Source of the DNA: Kosakonia radicincitans DSM 16656
GTDB lineage: Bacteria; Pseudomonadota; Gammaproteobacteria; Enterobacterales; Enterobacteriaceae
Direction: 5' to 3'
Assembly: GCF_000280495.2 (NCBI RefSeq)
Contig: NZ_CP018016.1
Location: 5,394,001-5,458,000 of the forward strand
DNA: 64,000 nt
Within the stretch, counting starts at the first letter, position 1. Each line of letters begins with the position of its first letter. The position numbers and the translations under genes are program-made. Under the pieces are notes generated by a model. That model was given only the letters and a program-made list of their open reading frames with translations, was not told the origin of the DNA and did no database searches. This document shows, piece by piece, positions 8,674-16,455 of this stretch.

Positions 8674-9201
8674 TTTTTCTTTTCGCAGGTTATTAACACC
8701 AAACCGACCTGCCATGATTTAATCAGGAAGAAAAAACACTCGCCCACAGTTGTCACATAACGTAAACGCGCACTGCGCATAAACCGTGACAAGAAAGAAT
8801 ATATCGATAGAGATCAGATGCCTGAATAATCATCAACAGGTAAATAAAGCTAACCACACAAGCATAATATATGTTCCGCGGACTGTAAATATTGTGGCAA
8901 TTAGGGTGCTAAATATCACTTTAATACATGAATAATACCAGGGTTAATTCTCGCAAGTGCTAAGCAATATATCCTGGTGAAAAAAACGCGGCCAAACCCA
9001 CCAAAATTAGTAGGAATACCCCGCAAAAAATGCTTTTCCCACTGGTGAATAAATCATCAAATGTGATACAGTTCACACATTCTTGAAACGGCCAGCCCGT
9101 TTCACATTGTTGTGCTACTTCTGCGGACTTCTGCGTCATCTTTGCCACTCGCGCGTAACGCCTGGTCCGCCCGGTATTCGATTCTTTCTGAGGATGGTTT
9201 C
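8674..9201. other. AT-rich intergenic region upstream of yjcB
   Basis: About 530 bp without a convincing gene. It should contain the promoters of the diguanylate cyclase (leftward) and of yjcB (rightward). A 62-codon open frame on the minus strand (8960-9148) ends in a possible TM helix but has no clear ribosome site; see the findings. Confidence 0.4.
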
Positions 9202-9483
9202 ATGGCTACCTTTACCACCAGCGTAGTTCTGTTGCGCTGGCAGTTATTGAGCGCAGTGTTGATGTTTATGGCCAGCACGCTGAATATTCGCTTCCGTCGG
9301 GCTGATTATATCGGTCTGGCAGTGATCAGCAGCGGCATGGGTTTAGCAGCGGCATGCTGGTTCGCGACCGGTCTGCTGGGCATTACAGTGATGGATCTCA
9401 CCAACATCTGGCACAACGTGGTGCAGGTCATGGCGGACGTCTCAAGTAAAGCCCCGCCAGACTGGCCGATGGTCATTACCTGA
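9202..9483 (+). CDS. yjcB: Inner-membrane protein YjcB
   Basis: A 93-residue hydrophobic protein (MATFTTSVVLLRWQLLSAVL...) with about three predicted TM helices (residues ~8-28, 33-53, 58-75). It matches E. coli YjcB in length and most residues. The function is unknown. The ATG at 9202 was chosen over an upstream in-frame start because it gives the E. coli length. It marks the left edge of the accessory block: in E. coli the next gene is ssb, here ~26 kb away. A strong terminator follows directly. Confidence 0.92.
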   Translation: MATFTTSVVLLRWQLLSAVLMFMASTLNIRFRRADYIGLAVISSGMGLAAACWFATGLLGITVMDLTNIWHNVVQVMADVSSKAPPDWPMVIT

Positions 9484-9484
9484 T

Positions 9485-9512
9485 AAAAAAGCGCCTGCGG
9501 GCGCTTTTTTTT
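9485..9512 (+). terminator. Terminator of yjcB
   Basis: A6-GCGCC-TGCG-GGCGC-T8 hairpin starts two bases after the yjcB stop. Its A and T tracts make it potentially bidirectional. Confidence 0.9.
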
Positions 9513-9652
9513 GTGTCTCCACTTAGCCCTGAATATCCCCTGCCTGCCGAAAAAAAATTTCCTTTTGTGATTTCGTTCGCATGGGAATGATATCTTCCAT
9601 CCAGAAAATAATATATGCGGGCTAATTAAACCCGCTGCCGCTGCGCTACTGA

Positions 9653-9775
9653 GGCATCACTTTCTCCATCAGCACGCTGCTGTTCTGTATCGTCGAATGG
9701 AAAAAAACCTCAGTAAATAACGCCCGGCGCGACGTTATTCGCCGTGCGATGGTCGCTATTTTTGACGGTATCTGA
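9653..9775 (+). pseudogene. Possible coding remnant without a start codon
   Basis: Between the yjcB terminator and the ABC operon a 40-codon open frame has a plausible protein-like 3' end (hydrophobic stretch ISTLLFCIVEW, then the basic tail NNARRDVIRRAMVAIFDGI) but no ATG/GTG/TTG, and it is closed upstream by TGA at 9650. It may be the degraded end of a gene left when the accessory block was inserted, or chance. The rest of 9513-9825 shows only a short hairpin (GCGGG...CCCGC, 9616-9635). Confidence 0.25.
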
Positions 9776-9825
9776 AGTGACAGGTTGCCTTACGGAGCCC
9801 GTCATTTTTATTGTCTCCTGCCCGC

Positions 9826-10647
9826 TTATTTCCCCAGCTTCGACAGCATCTCGGGGCGCATAAACTTGTGGATCACCAGCATAAACAGCACCGACGGCAC
9901 CAGCAGGATCAGCGCGGTGATCGACGACACCTGGTAGTTGCCCGACATACTGGCGGTATAAAGCAAAATAGGCAGCGTGGTGATATCCGGTGCGCCGACG
10001 AAGAAGGTGGCGGTGAACTCATCCAGCGATTCCAGAAACACAAAGATGCTGGCGGCAATCAGCCCTGGCGCGGCCTGCGGCAGAATAATATGGAAAAACG
10101 TATACACCGGCCCGGCGCCCAGATTGCGCGATGCGCGCGCCAGCAGCGGATCGAGCGACGAAAACGCCGCGACGCTTATCCAGATGGAATACATCAGCCC
10201 ATGCACGCTGTGCACCAGTACCACGCCGGCAATCGTGCCATTAAGTCCCCACTGATAAAACAGCCGCGCCACGTTCATATACACCGTCAGATTGGGAAAC
10301 GCCTGCGGGATCAGAAACAGCAGCATAAAGAACGCACGACACGGCATACCGCGCTGGGCAAGCGCATAACCAGCCGGTACAGAGATGATCAGGCAAACCA
10401 GCACTGCCAGCACGGCAATCAACACGCTTACCGACAGCGAACCCGAAACGTCACTATATGGGCTAAACACCTGGCTCCAGTATTTCAGCCCCCACTGGCT
10501 CGGCAGCGTATGCGGAAAGAACCAGCTCTCCGCCACCGTCCAGATCAGCAGATTCAGCAGCGGGCCGAACAGCGCCAGCACCAGAAATGTCAGCAGCAGC
10601 GTTTGCAGCAGAAAACTGCCGCGCAGTTTTTGTCGGAAGGTATTCAT
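9826..10647 (-). CDS. ABC transporter permease, second subunit
   Basis: A 273-residue inner-membrane protein of the spermidine/putrescine-iron-phosphonate (PotC/PhnV-like) permease group, with about six TM helices. The ATPase-contacting EAA loop is recognisable (SSLDPLLARASRNLGAGPVYTFF, around residue 170). ATG 10647 is preceded by AAAGGAGC and overlaps the stop of the first permease by 4 bp (ATGA), so the two are translationally coupled. It is the last gene of the minus-strand order ATPase, binding protein, permease 1, permease 2. Substrate inferred only from context, possibly a phosphorylated small molecule. Confidence 0.88.
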   Translation of the reverse strand: MNTFRQKLRGSFLLQTLLLTFLVLALFGPLLNLLIWTVAESWFFPHTLPSQWGLKYWSQVFSPYSDVSGSLSVSVLIAVLAVLVCLIISVPAGYALAQRGMPCRAFFMLLFLIPQAFPNLTVYMNVARLFYQWGLNGTIAGVVLVHSVHGLMYSIWISVAAFSSLDPLLARASRNLGAGPVYTFFHIILPQAAPGLIAASIFVFLESLDEFTATFFVGAPDITTLPILLYTASMSGNYQVSSITALILLVPSVLFMLVIHKFMRPEMLSKLGK

Positions 10648-11477
10648 GGCTGTGCTCCTTTCGCCTGCAGGCTGTGGCGTAAATAGAACCAGGAAAGCAG
10701 CGCGCAAATCAGATACGAAATGACACCCATCGCGTTGGCGACCGGGTAATCACCGTAAGAGTTGACGCGAAACGCCATATCCACCGTCATCATCGTCGGC
10801 GTACCGGTGCCGATCATCAGCGGCACAGAAAGAACCGACATCATCGTAACGGTCGACAGCACCATCGCTACGCCAATCGTCGGCAGCACCTGCGGCAAAA
10901 TAATGTCGAACAGAATGCGCAAGCGGGAAGCACCCAGGTTTTTCGCTGCCAGAATATGGGCCGGATCGACCGCCGACATCGCGCCGCAAATCAGCAGCGT
11001 AGTGAAAGCCATCTGTTTCCAGACAAACGTAATAATGATACCGCTCCAGCCGAGCATCGACGTGGTTTCCATCGGCGTCATCACCCCGGCGGCGACCAGC
11101 ACATTATTCATCAGGCCGTTTTTCGCCAGAAAAGTGCGCATCATTTGCGCGGTCACAATAAAGGGAATAAACAGCGGCAGGCGGTACAAAAAGGCCAGCG
11201 TTTTGACGATGCCGCGAAACGGCGACAGCACAATGATCGCCGCAATGCTGATCGACAGCAGCGCGAGGATCGCCAGTGACGTCAGCACAATAATCACGGT
11301 AAACAGAATGTCATTCGAGTAAAGCGCCAACACTTTATCAAAGTGCGCCAGCGTCAGTTGCCCTGTCTCGCGGGTAAAGGCGGAGATCAGCGAAAAGCCC
11401 AGCGGCCAGAGGAAAAACACCGCTATCATCAGCGTCGCCGGAGCCACCAGCAGTAAATATTTCATTGCGTGTCGCAT
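10644..11477 (-). CDS. ABC transporter permease, first subunit
   Basis: A 277-residue PotB/PhnU-like permease with an N-terminal TM helix (LLLVAPATLMIAVFFLWPLG), about five further helices and an EAA loop near 'SAVDPAHILAAKNLGASRLRI'. It should form the membrane channel as a heterodimer with the next gene product. It lies 65 bp after the binding-protein gene in the same direction. A shorter start at MKYLLL (ATG 11465) is equally possible. Confidence 0.88.
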   Translation of the reverse strand: MRHAMKYLLLVAPATLMIAVFFLWPLGFSLISAFTRETGQLTLAHFDKVLALYSNDILFTVIIVLTSLAILALLSISIAAIIVLSPFRGIVKTLAFLYRLPLFIPFIVTAQMMRTFLAKNGLMNNVLVAAGVMTPMETTSMLGWSGIIITFVWKQMAFTTLLICGAMSAVDPAHILAAKNLGASRLRILFDIILPQVLPTIGVAMVLSTVTMMSVLSVPLMIGTGTPTMMTVDMAFRVNSYGDYPVANAMGVISYLICALLSWFYLRHSLQAKGAQP

Positions 11478-11542
11478 GGTAAACCTGAGTTATCGCCGTA
11501 AAAAAGATGCCCGGACCAACAACGTCCGGACACCCACATCCA

Positions 11543-12688
11543 TCAGTTCGAAACCTGGCTCTCGTAACCCTCTTTGATGTCGTCAAAGTAGTGGGTAATC
11601 GGGAAGTTTTTGCCGTATTTCGCTAAATCTTGCGGTGAAATTTCCGCGAACAGCTTCTGCCAGGTGGCGTCATCCAGCTTCTCTTTGACGTATTTCGCGT
11701 CAATCCCTGGATACCAGTTGAACTGCTTCACAATCCCCTGCGCCTGCACTTCCGGGCTGGTCGCCAGCGCAATAAATTCCTGCGCCAGTTTGGCCTGAGC
11801 GGCATGCGCCGGCACCACGTAGTACATCGGCTGTCCTGGCATACCCGGAGCAATCAACGCCAGTTTGATCGACGGCGGCAGCTTGCCCTGATCTTTCCAG
11901 CTATAGAACATATCGACCCACACCGGCCCCATGGAGATTTCACCACGGCTCAGCATATCCAGCGTCCCGGCGTTACCGGGCGTAAAAGTGACGTTCTTGT
12001 TGAATTCTTTCAGTTTGGCGTAAGCCTGGGTCCACTCTTTTTCCACACCTTTATCGTATGGCTGTGCAGTAAGGCGATCCGCGCTGGTGCCATAGGCATA
12101 CATCCAGCCCACAACAAAGCTCACGCCGGACATACCGTTTTTAATGCCGTTATAACCAAAGGCTTTCGGGTTTTTCTCTGACCACTGCACCAGTTCGTCG
12201 TAGGATTTCGGCGGCGTTTTGACAAGATCGCTGTTATAGGCAATTGCCGTCTGGCTTAAGAACATCGGCATGACGTAGCCATCAACATTAACGCCCAGTG
12301 CGTTTTTCGCGTTTTCCGCCGTCACCATCGCGCCAGTGCTGACAGCCGGGCGGTATTTATCCAGCAACCCTTTTTCAACCAGTTGTCCACCGGCATTCTG
12401 ATGCACCACGGCAACGTCGATATCCCAGCTTTTCGCGCCGCTCTGCTGCTGCGCCGTCAGTTTTTCAATGATTTTATTCGACCCGGCATCGCCCGGCCCG
12501 GTGCCGATCACCTGCACTTTTACACCCGGATGCGCGGCTTCAAATTTCGGCCCCAGCCAGGTTTTGACATAATCCACCATATTTTGGTCGCCCGCCGTTG
12601 CAACATTGAGAACCGTTTCGGCGTTCGCGGCGTGCAGAGACCCCAAACAGAGTGCGGCTGTGACAGCAAGTTTCGTTTTTACGGACAT
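11543..12688 (-). CDS. Periplasmic solute-binding protein of the ABC importer
   Basis: A 381-residue protein with a classic signal peptide (MSVKTKLAVTAALCLGSLHAANA, cleavage after ~23) and a two-lobe extracellular-binding-protein body of the type found with putrescine, iron, thiamine and aminoethylphosphonate importers. ATG 12688 is favoured: GGGGA precedes it and the signal peptide begins there, whereas the longer frame reads into the ATPase gene. Conserved features such as 'WDIDVAVVHQNAGGQLVEKG' and 'MLSRGEISMGPVWVDMFYSW' are typical of the family, but the ligand cannot be read from the sequence. Confidence 0.88.
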   Translation of the reverse strand: MSVKTKLAVTAALCLGSLHAANAETVLNVATAGDQNMVDYVKTWLGPKFEAAHPGVKVQVIGTGPGDAGSNKIIEKLTAQQQSGAKSWDIDVAVVHQNAGGQLVEKGLLDKYRPAVSTGAMVTAENAKNALGVNVDGYVMPMFLSQTAIAYNSDLVKTPPKSYDELVQWSEKNPKAFGYNGIKNGMSGVSFVVGWMYAYGTSADRLTAQPYDKGVEKEWTQAYAKLKEFNKNVTFTPGNAGTLDMLSRGEISMGPVWVDMFYSWKDQGKLPPSIKLALIAPGMPGQPMYYVVPAHAAQAKLAQEFIALATSPEVQAQGIVKQFNWYPGIDAKYVKEKLDDATWQKLFAEISPQDLAKYGKNFPITHYFDDIKEGYESQVSN

Positions 12689-12722
12689 GATGTATCCCCA
12701 GGAAAAAGTGTGTCGGTTGGCA

Positions 12723-13709
12723 TTACAAAGGTTGTTCAAAAAGATGCAGCGCCGGTTGCGGAACATGCAGCACCACGGGCGTTTGCGCCGGCCAGAACTG
12801 CGGTGAATCGGCGAGCAAAAGCTGTCCATCGCAGCGCACGCTGTGGCGGTACTGGTGGCCGAGAAACGCGCTCTCCTCAATCACGCCCTCCAGCACTAAC
12901 TCCTGCGGCGCCGGGGGCGTCAATGCGGCGTGAATGGTGACATCCGCGCTGCGAAAATAGAGGGTTTTGCCCCCGTCATCGGCGCTTGCCAGGCAGTTAT
13001 CCGCACCCATAAAATCCGCCACGAACGGCGTTGCCGGGCGATGGTAGATATCTTCCGGCGTACCGATTTGCTCAATACGCCCGTTATTCAGCACCGCAAT
13101 GCGATCGGCCATCACCAGCGCTTCCTGCTGATCGTGGGTGACGATAAGCGAGGTAAAGCCAAGCTTCTTTTGCAGCGCTTTAATTTCATGGCGCACATTG
13201 AGGCGCACTTTGGCATCGAGGTTAGATAGCGGCTCATCCAGCACCAGCACGTCCGGTTCAATCGCCAGCGCGCGTGCCAGCGCCACGCGCTGACGCTGGC
13301 CGCCGGAAAGTGCGGTCACTTTTATATCCGCATAACCTTCAAGGTTGACGATTTTTAATAATTCCTGCACCCGTTGTTGAATCGCTTCTTTTTTCACGCG
13401 ACGCACTTTTAAGCCATAGCCAATATTTTGTGCGACGGTAAAGTGCGGCCACAACGCATAACTCTGAAAAACCATGGTGATATTTCGCTGCTCCGGCGTG
13501 CTGTGCGTAATATCCCGGCCGTTGATGGCAATCGCCCCTGATCGCACGGGAACAAAACCGCATAACGCATTGAGCAGCGTGGTTTTTCCGCATCCAGAAG
13601 GCCCGAGCAGCGCGATCATCTCGCCCTTTTCCACCGCTAAATGAATATCGTGGAGAACGATGTTATTGCCGTAGCCAATCTTCAGCTTATTAATTTGCAA
13701 ATAACTCAT
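12723..13709 (-). CDS. ABC transporter ATP-binding protein
   Basis: A 328-residue PotA/UgpC/FbpC-type ATPase. Walker A is GPSGCGKTT (~36-44), the signature [15 protein letters not shown] is at ~135-149, Walker B is [12 protein letters not shown] (~155-166), and the H-loop VTHDQQEALVMADR follows. A C-terminal OB/TOBE-like domain covers ~235-328. It powers import through the two permeases. It is the first gene of the minus-strand operon and divergent from the metallo-hydrolase gene; the 153-bp gap holds a 16-bp perfect palindrome likely to be the operator. Confidence 0.92.
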   Translation of the reverse strand: MSYLQINKLKIGYGNNIVLHDIHLAVEKGEMIALLGPSGCGKTTLLNALCGFVPVRSGAIAINGRDITHSTPEQRNITMVFQSYALWPHFTVAQNIGYGLKVRRVKKEAIQQRVQELLKIVNLEGYADIKVTALSGGQRQRVALARALAIEPDVLVLDEPLSNLDAKVRLNVRHEIKALQKKLGFTSLIVTHDQQEALVMADRIAVLNNGRIEQIGTPEDIYHRPATPFVADFMGADNCLASADDGGKTLYFRSADVTIHAALTPPAPQELVLEGVIEESAFLGHQYRHSVRCDGQLLLADSPQFWPAQTPVVLHVPQPALHLFEQPL

Positions 13710-13742
13710 GGGCGATCCTTTTATTCGACATCTTTTTCAACG

Positions 13743-13758
13743 ATGAACACGTGTTCAT
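13743..13758. promoter_or_regulatory. Candidate operator of the LacI-family regulator
   Basis: ATGAACACGTGTTCAT is a perfect 16-bp palindrome with a central CG, the hallmark of LacI/GalR operators. It sits in the divergent promoter region, 34 bp from the ATPase start and about 105 bp before the metallo-hydrolase start, so one regulator could control both operons. Assignment to the nearby LacI gene is inference. Confidence 0.65.
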
Positions 13759-13862
13759 TTATTTGTAAAAAAAATGCAACCTTGCAGCGACATTATGTGA
13801 GCCTACTTTGTCGTCTATTTGTGACAGTTTGATTAAGTCCGCGATAATTTTGGTGGAGCGAA

Positions 13863-14621
13863 ATGGAAATAGATGTTCTGGGTTGCGGCAGCGCCTTCTC
13901 GCTGCAACAAAATACCTCCGCACTGCGCGTGATCGACCGTGAAAACCGACAGTGGTTGATTGATTGCGGCCCCACGATCCCCCGCGCGCTGTGGCAGCGT
14001 GGCCTTGATGTGAATGCTATCGACGCGATTTACTTCACCCATGTTCACCCGGATCACTGCACCGGGCTGACGGCGCTGCTGAATTACTGGAAAAGCTTTC
14101 AGCGCAGCAAACCGCTGGTTATCTGGTCGCAGCGCGAACAGCGTCCGGTACTGATGCAGTTGGCAAGCCTTGCCAACTGGCCGGATACCACGCTCTGTTT
14201 CGACATCGACTGGCGCGACAGCGAACCGCAGTGGCGCTGGCACAGCTGGCACGTGAGTACGGCGTTCACGCATCATGAAATTCCCAATCTTGCGGTGCGC
14301 ATTGAAGCAGACGGCGTGGCGCTGTTCTACAGCGGCGACGGACGCCCGACGCCGGAGAGTATCGCGTTGATGCACCACGCGGATCTGGCGTTTCAGGAGT
14401 GCGCCTCCATGACGCCGCTGGCCAGCGACGCCTCACACGGCGATTTTCCCGGCTGCCAGGCGCTGTTTACCCAACTGCGTTTACCGACGCTGGGGCTGTA
14501 TCACTGCAATGACGCCGCGCGCCCGGCGCTGGCGCAGGCCTGCCTTACGCATCAGGGGCTGTTTGTCAGCGAAGATGGCATGCGCATTGAGATTACGCGC
14601 CGCGCGGAGGGGAGCATTTGA
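13863..14621 (+). CDS. MBL-fold metallo-hydrolase (PhnP/RNase Z-like)
   Basis: A 252-residue metallo-beta-lactamase-fold protein. The metal motif is H60-V-H62-P-D64-H65 (FTHVHPDHCTG), with further ligands probably His in 'THHEIPNLAVR', Asp in 'YSGDGRPT' and His in 'DASHGDF'. The N-terminal LGCGSAFS and the overall layout resemble PhnP and RNase Z phosphodiesterases more than lactamases, so hydrolysis of a cyclic or diester phosphate is plausible but unproven. It is the first gene of a three-gene plus-strand operon with the LacI regulator (4-bp overlap) and the inositol-monophosphatase-like enzyme. Confidence 0.82.
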   Translation: MEIDVLGCGSAFSLQQNTSALRVIDRENRQWLIDCGPTIPRALWQRGLDVNAIDAIYFTHVHPDHCTGLTALLNYWKSFQRSKPLVIWSQREQRPVLMQLASLANWPDTTLCFDIDWRDSEPQWRWHSWHVSTAFTHHEIPNLAVRIEADGVALFYSGDGRPTPESIALMHHADLAFQECASMTPLASDASHGDFPGCQALFTQLRLPTLGLYHCNDAARPALAQACLTHQGLFVSEDGMRIEITRRAEGSI

Positions 14622-15640
14622 GTCAGGCAATCCGCAAACAGGCCGTTACGGCGGAAGACGTGGCGAAACGGGCGGGTGTCTCCCGCGCGGTGGTATCGCG
14701 CGCATTAAGCAGCAACGGCAGCATCTCCCCGGCAACCAAAGAGAAAGTATTGCGTGCCGCGCAGGAGCTGGGTTATCAGGTCAATTTTCTCGCGCAGGGG
14801 CTGAACCGCCAGCGCAGCCATCTGATTGGCGTGATTGTGGCGCGCATTGGCGATCCGTTTCGCAGCAGCCTGCTGGAGGGGTTACTGCACGAGATCCAGC
14901 GGCGTGGCTACCAGGCGCTGGTCACCGAAATTACCGGCGAGCAGGATCTGGTCACCACGCTGCGTCGTTTCACTCAGTTTCGCGTCTCCGGCGTGATTGT
15001 TACCTCCGGCAAACCGCCGGAAGCTATTGTCAACGAGTGCGTCAGCCAGCAAATTCCGGTGGTCGGCATCAATCGCCATCCCGATATTCCGTTTGTCGAT
15101 TTTGTCTGCTCGGATAACCAGCGCGGCGCGCAACTGGCCGCCGAACAGTTGGTTCAGGCAGGTTGTCGCCGTTTCGGCTGGCTGATCAACCGTGGCTCCA
15201 CGTGGGCGGGCGTGATGCGCGGCGAGGCCTTTGATCAGGCGCTGCAACAACTCGGCGTTGATACACAGCGGCATCTGCGCTGGATAAGCGCCAGCGAAGA
15301 GGGTTACGACGGCGGATGGCAGGCTGCGCTCAATGATGAAGACGAATTACCGGAAGGGATCTTCTGCGCCAATGCGCAGCTGGCCTGCGGTTTTCTCGAC
15401 GGCATGCGCCAGCGCGGTAAGTTCGCGCCGCACGACTTCCATTTGATAGGCTTTGATAATACGCCGCAAAGCGGCCAGTTCAGCTACCAGCTCACTACGC
15501 TGCATCAGGATGTGGCGGAGATCTCGCGCCGGGCGTTAACGCGCCTGCTGGAGCGGGCCAAAAATCCCTTACAGCCTTCCCGCGTTGAGTGGGTTAAGGT
15601 GGAATTGATTCACCGACAAACATCGCCACGCATTGGCTAA
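14618..15640 (+). CDS. LacI-family transcriptional regulator
   Basis: A 340-residue repressor with an N-terminal helix-turn-helix (residues ~10-32, TAEDVAKRAGVSRAVVSRAL), hinge helix and periplasmic-binding-protein-like effector domain (~65-335). The start is TTG 14618: it is preceded by GGAGGGGAG and overlaps the stop of the metallo-hydrolase (TTGA), indicating coupled translation. No ATG fits the helix-turn-helix start. It probably senses the substrate or product of the neighbouring importer/hydrolase set and binds the palindrome at 13743-13758. Confidence 0.9.
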   Translation: MSQAIRKQAVTAEDVAKRAGVSRAVVSRALSSNGSISPATKEKVLRAAQELGYQVNFLAQGLNRQRSHLIGVIVARIGDPFRSSLLEGLLHEIQRRGYQALVTEITGEQDLVTTLRRFTQFRVSGVIVTSGKPPEAIVNECVSQQIPVVGINRHPDIPFVDFVCSDNQRGAQLAAEQLVQAGCRRFGWLINRGSTWAGVMRGEAFDQALQQLGVDTQRHLRWISASEEGYDGGWQAALNDEDELPEGIFCANAQLACGFLDGMRQRGKFAPHDFHLIGFDNTPQSGQFSYQLTTLHQDVAEISRRALTRLLERAKNPLQPSRVEWVKVELIHRQTSPRIG

Positions 15641-15650
15641 GAGTTCCGCT

Positions 15651-16418
15651 ATGACAGAAGAGTTTACCCACGCGCTCTGCGCGTTGATTCGTCGTCTCGG
15701 CCAGCAAGCGAAGCAACTTCGCGATAACGGGCTAACGATTGAGCAGAAAGGCCGCCAGGATTTTGTCTCCCAGGCGGATGTGTATGTGGAAAACGAGCTG
15801 CGCGCCTGGTTGAAAACGCAGCGCCCGCAGGATGGCCTGCTCGGCGAAGAACGCGGGCTGGAGCCGGGAAGCGACGGCATCTGGGTTATCGATCCGATTG
15901 ACGGTACCACCAACTTTATCCTCGGCATGGATTACTGGTGCATCTCCGTCGCCTATGTTCGCGCGCACAACATCGAGCTGGGCATCATTTATGCCCCCGA
16001 TCGCAACGAGTTCTTCTTCGCGCAAACGGGCAAAGGCGCGTACTTAAACGAGCAGAAATTGACGATTCGCGAGCCGTCGCCGGAAGCGGTAGTTCTGGGG
16101 CTGGGGCGCTCAAGCCGTACTCCGCCGCGCGACTATACGCAGACCATTGAAACCCTGTTTGAACATGGCATTGAGCACCGCCGTTTTGGCGCAGGTGCGC
16201 TGATGCTGGCGCACGTCGCAGCAGGCCAGGTGCATGGCTATTTTGAAGCCCATCTGCATAGCTGGGATGCGCTGGCCGGTCTGGCGTTGATTAAGGAAGC
16301 GGGAGGCATGCACAACGATTTTCTCGCCAGTGATGGCCTGACACAGGGCAACAATGCCTGGGCGGCAAGCCCGGCGGTGTGGAAACGTCTGCAGCCGGTT
16401 CTGCTGCCCAACGGTTAA
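15651..16418 (+). CDS. Inositol monophosphatase family protein
   Basis: A 255-residue member of the SuhB/IMPase/CysQ superfamily with all metal motifs: GEE at residues 65-67 (LLGEERG), D81-P-I-D84-G-T-T-N (WVIDPIDGTTNF) and the C-terminal W205-D (SWDALAGLALIKEAGG). Such enzymes remove phosphate from inositol phosphates, sugar phosphates, histidinol phosphate or PAP using Mg2+. ATG 15651 with AAGAG upstream was chosen; a TTG 18 bases earlier is less likely. It is co-transcribed with the metallo-hydrolase and regulator, suggesting it dephosphorylates the imported compound. Confidence 0.87.
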   Translation: MTEEFTHALCALIRRLGQQAKQLRDNGLTIEQKGRQDFVSQADVYVENELRAWLKTQRPQDGLLGEERGLEPGSDGIWVIDPIDGTTNFILGMDYWCISVAYVRAHNIELGIIYAPDRNEFFFAQTGKGAYLNEQKLTIREPSPEAVVLGLGRSSRTPPRDYTQTIETLFEHGIEHRRFGAGALMLAHVAAGQVHGYFEAHLHSWDALAGLALIKEAGGMHNDFLASDGLTQGNNAWAASPAVWKRLQPVLLPNG

Positions 16419-16421
16419 AAC

Positions 16422-16447
16422 GAAAAAGCCCCCGGCAAGCGGGGGCG
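16422..16447 (-). terminator. Terminator of the chitinase gene
   Basis: Stem GCCCCCG/CGGGGGC (16428-16446) is followed on the minus strand by TTTTT. It sits between two convergent genes, immediately after the chitinase stop. Confidence 0.88.
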
Positions 16448-16455
16448 TAACATCA

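Noticed and set aside
9811..10686. 291-codon open frame on the plus strand
   Set aside because: Shadow of the permease gene; composition (Arg/Gln/His-rich) is typical of antisense frames in GC-rich DNA.
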